Shown: positions 32,912-45,625, numbered from the stretch's first letter. The stretch: DNA of 64,000 nt from Maratus speciosus (GCA_963932465.1 OZ010788.1:667204484-667268483); one strand, 5' to 3'. Translations and numbers: made by a program. Notes: a model not told the origin generated them from the letters alone.

Positions 32912-33249
32912 TTCTGTACAATAAATCTATGATTTATTAACCGTATAATTAAAAAAAATCGTAGTTAAAAAAATAATAAGAGTTTGTAAAAAATTTATAC
33001 AACGTAGGTTTGAGTATAGCTGTATATACTAGAAAAGTATGAATAAGTATGGCATCAAATATTGCTAATCTGTATAATTATTTTTTTTAATCTTATCCTA
33101 ATCTGTTTATGATGAACTTAATTCGGTACTGACAATAAAAGTAGCGTATATTTAAACTTCATTTGGCAGTTCATAAAACTAAATTGAGCGTTGTAATAAT
33201 TTTTTCTCTTTCAGTGTAGCTAAATCAAAACCTTTATTCAAAGTTTAAA

Positions 33250-33455
33250 CTTGGCATTGTGCTAAACGCGCTTCGAAAGGAGGTCGCAAAGTGGTCCGTG
33301 CCGCGTTTTTCTAGATCGGTTTTTAATTATTACTTCCCCGAATTTGAAATTTCCACGTTCCATAGTTTACGAGTAAAGTGGCTGTGACAGACAGACACAG
33401 GAGTGATCATATAATGGTTCCGTTTTTACTTTTTAAGTACGGAACCCAAAAAATG
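33250..33455 (+). mobile_element. Possible retroelement 3-prime-end remnant
   Basis: GTGGCTGTGACAGACAGACA then TGGTTCCGTTTTTACTTTTT and TACGGAACCC form a pattern I recognise from abundant arthropod non-LTR/SINE 3-prime ends (a GACAGACAGAC run followed by GGTTCCGT...ACGGAACCC). No reverse transcriptase coding is present upstream. Confidence 0.4.
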
Positions 33456-33459
33456 GCCG

Positions 33460-35069
33460 CCAGTGGCAGCTCTGAAGTTGGTACGTCGAATTTTAAATCA
33501 TACCATATTATTCATTAAACATTTAAATAACATTTACAACTGCAAAAATAATTTAATGGATGTTTTGGTCTTCTTTATATTTAATTAGTTTTACTTTGAA
33601 AAGTTTTTTTTTCACCTACTCAAAAATAATGACTTTATAAAAAATAATGCAATTCTCCACTTTTTCAAATATTTAAAATTTAAAAAAGGGAAAATGCGTA
33701 GGAATAGCGTAATTTTGTACTAAATAATGAAATTTTACTTCTATGAAATATTACGTAATAACGTACCTTTATACTGTTTGCTAACACGGTATTTCTTAAA
33801 AGAAAGAAAAATAAACCAGGAATTCTGTTTGCAGGCAAGAATTCCTATAATTAAGTAGGTGTTATCTAACTTGCAAATTTTTTCTTAGCATAATTTTATT
33901 TGTTTGCGATGAATGTATACAAAAATAAAAATAATATTTTTATAACTAATAATATTGATGTATTTACATTTGTAACTGCTTTTTGTAGTATTAAGATGTA
34001 CGAGATAGAAGAAAGTTTTGGGATTGGCACATCCAACTAGATACATCTAAATTCGTAAAATTCTAGAAACATTTTAAAAGAATATCGAATAAGGACTATT
34101 GAATTTTAACTGCGATTGGATACATTATCGTAATTTTTGTAGGCTGTTCTTTTTGGTATTCGGAGGGTTAAAAGATTATACCAACATGAATAAAGATTTT
34201 TTTAATGTAAGGATTTTAATTTTTCGAATCCCTTCTCGTATTATGAAATTTCCTAAACATAAATTTATTTGTTTACAACAAAGTAAACACATTTGTTTAT
34301 ATTGTAACTAAGCAAACTTGTCTGAGGAAAAAATTAAAGAAAATATATAACAGATCTTTATCGCATAGAATTTTTCGTTTAAAACATGGGCTATAAATCT
34401 TAACAAGAAATTAAAAAAAAAAAATCGATCAGCAGGTATTATACTTTCGAAAATAATTTTATGGATCATACAGACAAACATAAGAATGTGTTTATAATAT
34501 GTATCATAAATTTTAAAAGTTTAAAAATTTTGTTAAGTTTATCGGGATTCAATCTTTATTTTTCGCCTCCACATTTTTTCAAACAAAGTTGCGTTTTTAA
34601 ATAACTTTAAGAGAATGCTAATTTTGTATTGAGATGCAAATGTTATTTATGTTCTTCTCTTCCTTAGAGAGGAAGGTAAAAATATTAAACTCTACTTTTG
34701 CATATTAAACTAACAAAACAGATTTTAAAAAAGCACGAAGTTTAAAAATTATAATCACAACGAGGATGTTTATTTAACTACTTCCTACGAAAAAAAATAT
34801 CTATTTTTTTCTTTTGGTATATTTTTCACGCTTTATGCAATTTTGTGTAACCAGTCCAGATTTATCTATAAAGAAAGAAGCTAATTTTCAGGGCTTCAAT
34901 TACAGCGTTTAAATTATTAAATAATGCATTTTAATTTTTATTTGAAATCGTAATAATAATTATGCACAAATATTATTACTACTTTTATGCTTAATACAAA
35001 TATTAATAATATAAAATAATAAAATACAAACAATACATAATTTATTACTTTAACTTTACAAATATTATT
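33460..35069. other. AT-rich stretch, no feature found
   Basis: Open frames are at most 70 codons with no recognisable domain. No shared repeats were detected. Confidence 0.4.
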
Positions 35070-35240
35070 ATACTTTTATGCTAGCCGTGCGCAAATCTCA
35101 CCAACGGAAAAGTTTGCCAGTGACAGCTTTTATATTTCGCGTGTGAAAATTGTAAAGAAATCTTAGAAAATTAAATTAAAATGCTTTAATGTATGGCATT
35201 ATTTCTCATTTCTTATTTTTCTCTTCTTGTATTTTAAACG
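35070..35240 (+). repeat. Dispersed repeat G, copy 1
   Basis: TACTTTTATGCTAGCCGTGC then GCAAATC and GTGACAGCTTTTATATTTCG match 37371-37600 in the same orientation. The nature is unknown. Confidence 0.7.
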
Positions 35241-35662
35241 AATAATTTATAACAGTTTCTATCATAAATTAAAATATTAATTTATGATCCCAAATAATTG
35301 TAATAAAATCACATAAAACAATAATAAATAACAAAGAAATGTAACTTTGGTAAAATGTTTGTTAAAATAGCTTTATTTTTGAAGTTGAGAAAGAAAAAAC
35401 CAAGATAGCATTGGAAGGAGACACTCCGTAAGGTTTCCTAAATAAAAATTATATAAACCTGATATAGCGACACCCTGTATATATACTATTTTCGTTACAT
35501 GCTATGGTTCTTAATCGCATATTCATTTTAGAAAATTTAAGATTCCTATATTTCGTGTTTTATATATTAATTTGTTTCAGATGTTTATTTCGTTTTAATA
35601 TCACTCCTTTTATCCAATGCGCGTACATGGGGGGGGAAAATATTCAAGCCCGTTAAGAATTA

Positions 35663-36340
35663 CAGGTATCCCCCGACTTACGCGACCCCCCTCCCCCTAT
35701 TACGCGACTTATGTAATAAATTCGCAGTTACGTAATAAATCTCGAAAATTACTAGCGCGTTTGATACGCAGTTGCATACTTTTGATATTTATTTTATAAA
35801 TAAAATATATAGCTCTAAACCACAACCGTAATATACTAGTTTATATATTAGGTAGAGTTATATTTTTATTGATACATACAATCAAATCTATAACAAAACA
35901 ACTTATCTTTATTCTTAGTTATTCATAGTGGTCTTCTAATTCATCAATAAATACAGTTTGTGCTTATCAAGGATTATTTTATTTTGTGAGTGCTATTCCT
36001 TTGTCTTGCGATCAGAAATTCAATCTTATTTTTATAGTCATTTGATGCCTATTCAAAATTGTTATAAATCAACGCATCATTGTTACATTTATAAATCCCG
36101 CATTTCCTAAAGATATTTGAGAAGTGTTCTTTAAGTTTGTTTTTATAGTCTTTCATACTTTTATAGTTTATATACGAGTAAATAACATATATATCCATAT
36201 ATATATATATATATATATATAATACATATTGTAGTTTCTTACAAAATTTTACCTAAGCAACTTACAAATTCGACTTACGTAAAATTCAAGTTACGTAAAA
36301 CTTTACAGAACGCATTACTTACGTAAGTCGGGGATTCCTG
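35663..36340. mobile_element. Tigger-like pogo MITE
   Basis: CAGGTATCCCCCGACTTACG at the left is mirrored by CGTAAGTCGGGGATTCCTG at the right, with TA outside both. Subterminal TTACGTAA-type motifs recur at both ends (for example ATTCGACTTACGTAAAATTC near 36270). The terminus is typical of the Tigger branch of pogo. No transposase is present. Confidence 0.87.
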
Positions 36341-37370
36341 TACATTTATATGTGTTCCCTGTCAAAAATTGAATTCCTTCTGTAATCTCAATAAATAAAA
36401 TCCCCCCGTCAAAATTTATCACTACATTTTGATAACACACGAACAGAGATATTTTAAAAGTTCTTTTGAACTTACAGATGCTTGTATTCTTTACTGCCTA
36501 AATGCTTATTTACAAAAAAAAAAAAAAAATTAATAATCTCTAAACTTTTCTCGAATCTCGCCTTTTTGAGGAAAAGAGTAATGACAGTTTCTAGTAGCAG
36601 ACAGATAACAATTATTGATATTTGCTTGGAAAAGTGTAGAATGATCTTTCAAATTATGTAAAAAGAGAGATGAAGAACAACTTCTTTTCATCTCGCTAAA
36701 AACTACATTTTTAAGAATCGTGTGGCAAAAATTAAATTTCTCCTGCAACTTAAATAACCAAAATTCACCCGTGAAAATTGACTCTGGCGTTTTCATAACA
36801 CGTTTTCAGAAAAGATTTCTTTTCAAAGTTGTTCGGAACTTGCAGATGCCTTTTGCTTTACTGACTAGATAGTTACAAAAATTGAATCATTGAATAAACT
36901 TCTCTTGAATCTAGTCTCTTTTGAGGAAAAGAGTCTAATGACAGTTTCTAGTAGCAGAGAGATAACAATAATTGATATTTCCTTGGAAACACGTAAAATG
37001 TCTTTTAATAATAAAAATATTGTAAAAATATATGTGTAAAAATATTAATGAAGAAACATTTCTTTTGAACTTATTGAAAACTACATTTGTATGTAATATT
37101 TCCTGCCAAAAGTTACATTCTCCCTGCAAAACTTGAAAAAATAAAATACAACAGAGAAAATTTATTCCTGCGATTTCTTAGACGAACAGAAGAGATCTCT
37201 TTTCAAAATTGATCTAAACTTGCATACACTCTTTTCTTTGCTGACTTCATTTTAAACAACTTGAATCAAGCAACTCCGAATATGCCGCTCTGGAATTAAG
37301 TACACTTTTCGGGAAAAGAGGATAATGACAGTTTCATATAGCAAAGTGATGCATAACCATTATTGATATT

Positions 37371-37600
37371 TCGGTACTTTTATATTAGCCGTGCGCAAAT
37401 CTTGTCTATAGCAAACTTTTTGCTCCAGTGGCAGCTTTTATTTTTTGCGTGTGTAAATTAGAAAGGTGTCTTTGAAAATGAAATAAAATGCGGTATTTTA
37501 GTTTTAATTAGCTATTAGCTTTAATTAGTTATTAATTATCATTTTTTACATTTCTCGTTCTTTTTTTTAATTAAATGGGTCAATAGTATGTATTTTAAAA
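37371..37600 (+). repeat. Dispersed repeat G, copy 2, inside satellite 1
   Basis: ACTTTTATATTAGCCGTGCG then CAAATC and AGTGGCAGCTTTTATTTTTT match 35070-35240. It interrupts a satellite 1 unit. Confidence 0.7.
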
Positions 37601-39970
37601 GTATGTAAAATATGTATTTTAAATGTGTCTTCTACATGTATTTTGATTGAAAGTCGTGGGCTTTAAATTTAATGAGTGAAGGTTTTATATTTTTAATGAA
37701 AGGAATGCAATGGCAATGGAAACCATATTTGGCGATTTACCACTTACGCAAGATTAAAAGAAACATTTAAAAAAAAATATGTTAAATGTATTTTAAATAT
37801 GTAGAAAGTTGAATTAAGAATTATATTAAAAATTACATTCATTTACATGCCTTGTGAAAAGTCCTTCCGCAAATGCACTAAATGAAATACATTATTCAAA
37901 GTCGATATACAAATTTTGGAAATTTTGTTCAAACTTGGTTTAAACTTGCAGATACTCTTTTCTTTACTGACTAAACATCTGAAACAAATTGAATCAAACA
38001 ACTCCGAATAAACCGCTCTCGAATTAAATACTTATTGGAAAAAGAGTCTATGATGACAATTTCTCGTAGCAAAGAGATAACCATTATAGATATTTATTTT
38101 AAAATATGTTGAATGTCTTTTAAATATGTAAAAAGTTGAATTAAAAGTTAAATCTTTAGTGCTCGTTAAAAATTATATTTATATGTATTTCTTGTAAAAG
38201 TCTCCAGAAACGCAATAAATAAAATAAACTCGTCTTGAGTAATTTCTGTATTTGCATAATATCCAAAGAGAGAGAGAAATTTTTTTTATACAAAGTTGTT
38301 CTAAAACTTGCAGATACTCTTTTCTTTACTAACATTTTAAACAACTTGAATCAAGCAACTGCGAATTTGGTTTTCCATGATAAAATTCTAAATGACAATA
38401 TCTCGTGGCAGAGAAATAACGATTATGGATACTTCTTTTTAAATATGTAGAACCTTTTTCTTATTTTTGCATCACCGATTTTAATGACATGTGCTTGAAG
38501 ATTATCGCTTTAAAAGTAAAAGATATATTGAGTAAATTTTAAATAAGAGGCTTAATTACAAATACAGTACATTATTTTAAATACTTACAGATTTTTAATG
38601 CTGGAATTTTTCAGATTTTTGACCATGGCACGAACGACAATTTTTCTCTCTAATTTGTCTATCACTATTTCCAATCAATAATCTTTGTTTTCAATTTCTA
38701 CAAGAAATTTACAACGAAGAGTATTGTTTGGAAATTGTGATATGCGAAACAGTAAAAAAATGAGTAGCTTATGCCGACTCAGTCAGTATACTTCTAAACG
38801 TTATTTTTATTTATTTTAGAAAGAGTTTTAAGAAAATATTTTAAAAACTGTTCTTTAATATTTAGGAGAAAAGGAAATCAGCAGGATACCACAGGAAAAA
38901 AGAAACCACAACCAAAAGGGTGAACTATGAATTCTCAAATATTAAATACTTTCTTCAAGCTCAATAAACAAAATTATTCCAAAACTTATTCTTCCATTTG
39001 CATATCATACGAACATAGATCTCATTTCAAAGTTATTATAAACTTGCTGCTACTCTTTTCTTTACTGACTAAATATTTTAAACAACTTGAATCAAGCAAC
39101 TGCAAATATACCGCTCTCGAATTAGTTACATTTAAGTCTAATGACAGTTTCTCGTAGCAACGCAATAATCATTATGAATACTTTCTTTTAAATATGATGA
39201 ATGTCTTTCAAATCTGTAGAGAGTTGAATTAAGAACTACAACTTTTGAGCTTTTCTAAAAATTACATTTATATGTATTCCTTGTTAAAACTAAACGCAAA
39301 GAATAAACCCGCCAAAATGGATTCCTGCATTTGCATAATATAAGAATAAAGAAAATCTTCTCAGAAAGTTGGTCTAAACTTGCAGATACTCTTTTCTTTT
39401 CGGACGAAGCGTTTTCAGCAACTTGAATCAAACAACTCCGAATAAACAACTCTTGAATTAGTTACTTTTCGAAAAAGAGTTTAATGACAGTTTCTCGCAG
39501 CAAAGAGATAACCATGAGATAACCAAAGACATAATCAAATATATTATGGATATATTTAAAAATATATATTGAATGTCTTTTAAATATGAAGCGAACTGAA
39601 AAAAGAGTTACATTTTTTAAGTTTGTTAAAAATTGCCTTTATATGCATTCATTGTTCAAAGACCCGCTGCAAATACAGTAATTAAAATAAAGCCGCAAAA
39701 ATTGATTCCAGCATTTGAATAATGTACGAAAAGAGAAGATCTCCTTTCAAAGTTGGTCTAAACTTGCATATGCTCTTTTCTTTGCTGACGAAACGTTTTA
39801 AACAACTTGAATCAAGCAACTACGAATAAACCACTCTTGAATTGGACAATTTTCGAAAGAGAGTCTAATGACAGTTTCTCGTAGCAAAGAGATAACCATT
39901 GTGGATATTTCTTTACATATTTAAAAGACATTCAACACATTTTAAAGAGTAAAATTAAGAGTTAGATATT

Positions 39971-40178
39971 TTAACACATTAGGGACGAGCGACCGGTATT
40001 CGTGCCGCGTAAGATGCTCAGAATCGAAGATCATTCTCACCAGTAAATTTTTATTGTAAATTTTGTCTTATTTAATCCAAGCATTTTCCCGATTCAATTA
40101 GCCAAAAATTTCTGTTTTTAAAAACCGGTGATAAAAGATTAAAAATTCTGTAAAAGATGTTCGTCCCAAAGGTGTTAA
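39971..40178. mobile_element. TTAA MITE (family H), copy 2, inserted in satellite 1
   Basis: TTAACACATTAGGGACGAGC on the left mirrors GTTCGTCCCAAAGGTGTTAA on the right. Excision at TTAA restores the satellite text GTTAGATATTTTAATCCGTT, matching neighbouring units. Internal sequence matches 23067-23261 (AAAACCGGTGATAAAAGATT). Confidence 0.92.
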
Positions 40179-41699
40179 TCCGTTAAAAATTAAATTTATA
40201 TGTATTCCTCGTATTTTCTAAACTTCCTTCTACAAATGCAATAAATAAAATAATCCCGTTTAAATTGATCCCTGCATTTACATAATGTTCGAATAGAGAA
40301 AATCTCCTTTCAAAGTTGTTCTAACTTTGCAAGATGATCTTTTATTTACTGACTAAACATTTTAAACAACTTGAATCAAGCAACTCCGAATAAAGCACCC
40401 TTCAATTAGATACTTTTTGAAAAGAGTCTAATGACAACTTCTCCTGGCAAAGAGATAATCATTGTGGATATTTCTTTTAAAATATGTTGAATGTCTTTTA
40501 GATATGTAGAGAGTAAAATTAAGAGTTAGATATTTTTAATTTCATTAAAAACTAAATTTATGTACTATTCGTCGTATATTCTGAACTCCCTTCTCCAAAT
40601 GCAATAAATAAAATAAACCCGTTAAAATTTATGTCTGCATTTGCATAATATAAGAATAGAAGAGATCTCCTTTTAAAGTTAGTCTAAACTTGCAGATACT
40701 CTTTTATTTACTGACTAAACATTTTAAACAACTTGAATCAAGCAACTCCGAATCAATTCACTCTTCAGTTAGATGCTTTTCGAAAAAGAGTCTAATGGCA
40801 GTTTCTCGTAGCAAAGAGATAATCATTATGGATATTTCTTTTAAAATATGTTGAATGTCTTTTAGATATGTAGAGAGTAAAATTAAGAGTTAGATCGATT
40901 TCGTTAAAAACTAAATTTATGTACTATTCATCGTATTTTCTAAACTCCCTTCTGAAAATGCAATAAATAAAATAAACCCGTTAAAATTTATTTCTGCATT
41001 TGCATAATATACAGTTCGTATAAACTTGCAGATACTCTTTTCTTTGTTGACTAAAGATTTTAAACAACTTGAATAAAGTAACTGCAAGAAACGGGTCTCG
41101 AATTGGGAACTTTTGAATCTAATGACAGTTTTCCCCTAGCAAAGCGATAACCATTATGGATATATATTTTTTAAATATGCTGAAAGTCTTTTAAACATGC
41201 AAAGAGTTGAATTAAGAATTACGTTTTTAAGCTTGTTTAAAATTGAATTTATAGGTATTCCTTGCATTTACATGTAGTAACGCAATGAATAAAATAAATC
41301 CGCCAAAATAGATGCCAGCATTTGCATAACATACGAATAGAGTAGTTCTTTCAAAGTTGGTCTAAACTTGCAGATACACTATTTTCTTTGCTGACTAAGC
41401 ATTTTTAACAACTTGAATCAAGCAACTCCGAATAAATCACTCTTTAAGTAGATACTTTTCGAAAAAGAGTCTAATGACAGTTTATCGTATTAGAGAGACA
41501 ACCGTTGTGGATATTTCTTTGAAAATATGTTGGAACGTCTTTTAAATATGTAGAAAGTAAAATTCAGAGTTAGATCTTTTAACCCCGTTGAAAATTTAAT
41601 TTAGTATATGTATCCCTCGTATTTCCTAAACTCCTTCTGAAAATGCAATAAATAAAAAAGTCCTTCCGGCCAGTGCCGGGAGGGAGAGGTAGCTTTCAT

Positions 41700-43925
41700 A
41701 ATCCTTATTTAAAAAAAGCCAACTTATATCATGCAAACACACGAAGCTCAATTTAGTGGAAACCGAATATAGGAGATTCAATACTAATTTTATCAATATA
41801 ATGAATGAGAATTTCGCGAAATTAGTCAGCTTTATCCAAGCTGCTTTTATTTAAAGTCATATATTTGGCTGCCAAATTCGGCAATTTCTTAAAGTGCCTG
41901 TCATTTTAAGACAACATGGTGGATGAGGCTAAGCAGTGAACTTGGTCGAGACCTTAGTAATTGCTGTGCACATGCTCACTCACATCGGAATCGGTTAATA
42001 TATAGGAGTGCTGTCGCATGCAAAAAATCAGATTTTTCAAAATGTCACCCAAAATAGAAATTGAAACTGCTATATCTGAGCCATTTTTTAAGGTAAAGAC
42101 AAACAAAAAATGCTCCTGAATCCTTATATCAAGATCAAATACTTAAGAAAGAAACCTTTTTCAATTTCTAATTTTTTTGCACCTCACTTTAAATATATAT
42201 ATATTTTTTAATTTAATGACCGCCATTTTGAAACAAGATGGCTGATGAATCTGGCCAGCGAACTTGGTCGAGGTGTTGATGTATACTATCCACATGCCTT
42301 CTTACATCGAAATAGGCGAATACGTGTGTCATCGCTTGACAAATACAAGATCGTTTCAAAATGTTAGCCATGCTAGAAATTCAAAGTGCTATAAATCAAC
42401 CATTTTTTAAGATATCAACAAAAGAACAAATTTTCAGAAACAAAAACTGCTCCGGAATCTTTGTATCAAGGCCAAACACATAAAAAAAATCTTTTTCATT
42501 TTCCAATTTTTTAATACCTCATTTTGAATTTTAAATTAAATTTTTTTTTAATGGCAACCCTTTTGAAACAAGATGGCGAATGAAGCTGGCCAACGAACTC
42601 GGTCGAGACATTGGTCTGTACTATGTACAGAACAAGTTACATCCAAATAGGTTCATAAATACGCCTGTTATCGCGTGACAAAAATCAGGTCGTTTTAAAA
42701 TGTCAGCCACAAGAGAAATTCAAAATGCTAGTACTCAGCCATTTTTTTTAGATATAGACGAAAGAAAAACTGTTCCGGAATCTTTGTATTAAGGTCAAAC
42801 ACATACAAAAAAAATCTTTTTCATTTTCCAATTTTTTGGTATCTCATTTAATTTTTTTTATTTTTTTATTTTTTTAAATGGCTGCCATTTTGAAACAAGA
42901 TGGCGGATGAAGCTGGCCAACGAACTCGGTCGAGATATTTGTATGTACTATGTACACACCAAGGTACATCCAAGTCGGTTCATAAATACGCCTGTTATTA
43001 CGTGAGAAAAATCAGGACGTTTCAAAATGTCAGCCACGCTAGAAATTCAAAATGCTATAACTCAGCCATTTCTTAAGATATAGACGAAACAAAAACTGCT
43101 CCCGAATCTTTTTATCAAGGTCAAACACATAAGAAGAAAATATTTTTTCAATTTTCAATTTTTGGTACCATATTTCAAATTTAAATTTTTCTTAAAAATT
43201 TAAATGGCAGCCATTTTTAAACAAGATGGCGGGTGAAGCTGGCCAACGAACCCGGTCGAGACATTGGTACGTACTATGTATAAACGAAGTTACATCCAAA
43301 TCGGTTCATAAATACGCCTTTTATCGCGTGACAAAATTCAGGACGTTTCAAAATGTCAGCCACGCTAGAAATTCAAAATGCTATAACTCAGCCATTTTTT
43401 AAGATATAGACGAAACAAAAACTGCTCCGAAATCTTTGTATAAAGGTCAAATACAAAAGAAAAAAATATTTTTCCATTTTCAATTTTTTGGTACCACATT
43501 TCAAATTTTAATTTTTAAAAAAATTTTTAAATGGCCGCCATTTTGAAACAAAATGGCGGATGAAGCTGGCCAACGAACTCGTTCGAGAGATTGGTATGTA
43601 CTATGTACACACCAAGGTACATCCAAATCGGTTCATAAATACGCCTTTTATCGCGTGACAAAATTCAGGACGTTTCAAAATGTCAGCCACGCTAGAAATT
43701 CAAAATGCTATAACTCAGCCATTTTTTAAGATATAGACGAAACAAAAACTGCTCCGGAATCTTTGTATAAAGGTCAAATACATAAGAAAAAAATATTGTT
43801 CCATTTTTAATTTTTTGGTAACACATTTCAAGTTTTAAATTTTTTTAAAAATTTTAAATGGCCGCCATTTTGAAACAAAACGGCGGATGAAGCTGGCCAA
43901 CGAACTCGGTCGAGACATTGGTATG
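41700..43925 (+). repeat. Satellite 2: ~328-bp tandem array with YY1/Pho-like hairpins
   Basis: Units start at about 41890, 42220, 42553, 42883, 43207, 43533 and 43861 (spacings 324-333); the last is truncated near 43925. Conserved blocks are GAAGCTGGCCAACGAACTCG, ACATCCAAATCGGTTCATAA, ATGCTATAACTCAGCCATTT and ACAAAAACTGCTCCGGAATC. At each unit start is the hairpin CCGCCATTTTG-AAA-CAAAATGGCGG or a variant (exact at 43535-43559). Identity rises from the first to the last units. Confidence 0.95.
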
Positions 43926-44250
43926 TCACTGTAAAAAAACTCAGAAGCGTTTCGGCTCAAGCCGGAAATGTTTCCGGAAATTTATAGAAAACGTTGTGTT
44001 CGCCCCAGTTATTTGTTATTTCGGAATCGTTACAGAAATTTTCGGAAAAATATTCAAAGCTTCGGAAGAGTTGCAGAAATCAGAAACGTTACATTCCATA
44101 ACGGAAAGGTTTCCGACTATGTACGTGTAAATTGTTGGTTACGCATGAACATCGATATCTCCGTCTGATTAATAAAGTCTAATTTAATTTAATTACGTAT
44201 TATATTAAAGTTGCTGTTTATGTTGTGTTTAATATATACTAAGTTAAATA
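43925..44250 (+). other. CGGAAA/TTTCCG-rich segment bordering satellite 2
   Basis: It begins CACTGTAAAAAAACTCAGAA where the satellite stops, then has many CGGAAA/TTTCCG/TTCGGAA motifs. Two overlapping open frames (70 and 66 codons) have no recognisable domain. It may be one end of a transposon that interrupts satellite unit 7; the opposite end was not found. Confidence 0.35.
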
Positions 44251-44269
44251 ATGCGTTCAAAATATAACT

Positions 44270-44273
<4 letters not shown>

Positions 44274-44308
<35 letters not shown>
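44274..44308 (+). repeat. Poly(T) tract
   Basis: This is a T run of about 35 just beyond the satellite border segment. Confidence 0.95.
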
Positions 44309-44530
44309 CACAACGTTGTTTCATGATAGATATTTGGACCTGAATCTAGAATTTGAATATCGTCAGTGTTACTTTCAAGTACATCCGCAGAGCAAGGCCG
44401 GAAATAAGGGGGGGGGGGGGAGCATGTGCCCCGGGCGCCAGAACGAAGGGACGCCAAATGAAGGATTATACCTTTGAAATTGATAATTTTCTTCTGATGG
44501 ACTGATGGCTTCCATTATTATGAAACAATC

Positions 44531-44709
44531 TCTATAAATGAAGTGATAGGTGAAGATGAAAGAGCAGTCGTAAAAAGTTAGAACTCTGATTTTCTGGTTA
44601 GAATGGGGAAAAAATGGCCATTTCCCCCCCCCCCTATTCTAACCAGAAAATCAGAGTTCTAACTTTTTACGACTGCTCTTTCATCTTCACCTAACACTTC
44701 ATTTATAAA
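44531..44709. repeat. Near-perfect 179-bp palindrome
   Basis: The left arm TATAAATGAAGTGATAGGTG then AAGATGAAAGAGCAGTCGTA and AAAAGTTAGAACTCTGATTT recurs inverted up to 44709, with about two mismatches over ~75 bp. The centre is GGGGAAAAAATGGCCATTTCCCC, itself palindromic. There is no coding sequence. Confidence 0.93.
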
Positions 44710-45425
44710 GGCTGTTTCAGGTCTTGCTCCGACTTACTCCGTATTAAAATCATTGAACCGGCCCGTATAAATATCAGTAAAATTTGGCTCGCCAAGCATT
44801 GCAAAGCATGCATTTTTAAATCACTCTTATTCTACAATTAAAATTTTAAACTTATTCTTTTAAAGAACAGTGCCTATATTTTTCTGCAACGTAAGTAGAG
44901 TAAAACCCGCAGAAAGAACCTGCCTATGATGGAATCCTATCTTAACGCAAAAATGTGTTACAAATGTGTGTTAAAAATGTGTTCATGCAAAATGAATATA
45001 ATAATACTTCTGAAAAGAATATAATGCATGCACAACAGACGATGTACTTGCTAAAAATGGGACCTGTCTATAACGAAGTTTCTTCTCTCCTATGCTATTT
45101 CGCCTTAAAAGATTTTACTGAATAGTATTTTTGAGATTTTTAAGTCTCCAAGCCATGGAGTATGGATTAACGATATTAATAATAAGACATTTACATTCAA
45201 AGTGAGAATTATTAAAAATATATATATTGCAGCTCAAGATGCTTTTTTGTAAATAAAAAATATAAACGGGGGGGGGGGGTAAAATATTTATTTTTTGTCA
45301 GAACTCACCATGCATGACAATTTTTAACGTTATCAGCGTAAAAAAATGTATATTTTGTAGAAATTCAGTCGCGCCTTTCCGAAATTTTAGCTTTTATGCT
45401 GTGACAAGGTATAGATTTTATACTT

Positions 45426-45625
45426 GGCCGGGCCATTAATTTTTTGTACGGGTCGGGCCGAACTTATAGACTATATATATCAGACAGCACCGGGCCAATA
45501 ATTACTGCTTTTATCTACGAACTTTTAACTTTCATGCTGCCCCCCCCCCCCGCAAAAAATAAATAAATAATATATATATATATATATATATCCCATGTGT
45601 CGGGCCGCTTGGAAATATGTGCTTT
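45426..45625. repeat. CGGGCC motif cluster with (TA)n and poly(C)
   Basis: CGGGCC occurs four times (GGCCGGGCCATTAAT, GGTCGGGCCGAAC, CACCGGGCCAATAAT, GTCGGGCCGCTTGG) within about 190 bp. Poly(C) at 45541-45550 and a TA run at 45570-45590 lie between. It may be subterminal DNA of an unresolved element. Confidence 0.5.

Larger units (their letters stand above)
36500..41657 (-). repeat. Satellite 1: ~355-bp tandem array with three interruptions
   Basis: The anchor AATGACAGTTTCTCGTAGCA (with variants) occurs near 36581, 36938, 37324, 38053, 38391, 39141, 39483, 39868, 40431, 40793, 41120 and 41472. Uninterrupted spacings are 327-386 bp. Other conserved blocks per unit are AACTTGAATCAAGCAACTCC, TTGCAGATACTCTTTTCTTT and GCATTTGCATAATAT. 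Longer gaps are explained by the G repeat (37371-37740), about 0.4 kb of unrelated sequence (38450-38900) and a TTAA MITE (39971-40178). Strand is arbitrary. Units differ by roughly a tenth or more, so the array is not freshly homogenised. Confidence 0.93.

Noticed and set aside
36500..43925. Regularly spaced repeats as a CRISPR array
   Set aside because: Units are 328-355 bp with no short-repeat/unique-spacer pattern, and the window is clearly eukaryotic.
43918..44168. Two overlapping 66-70-codon frames after satellite 2
   Set aside because: The first frame uses the satellite's own ATG, the repeats of CGGAAA drive the open frame, and no domain is recognisable.
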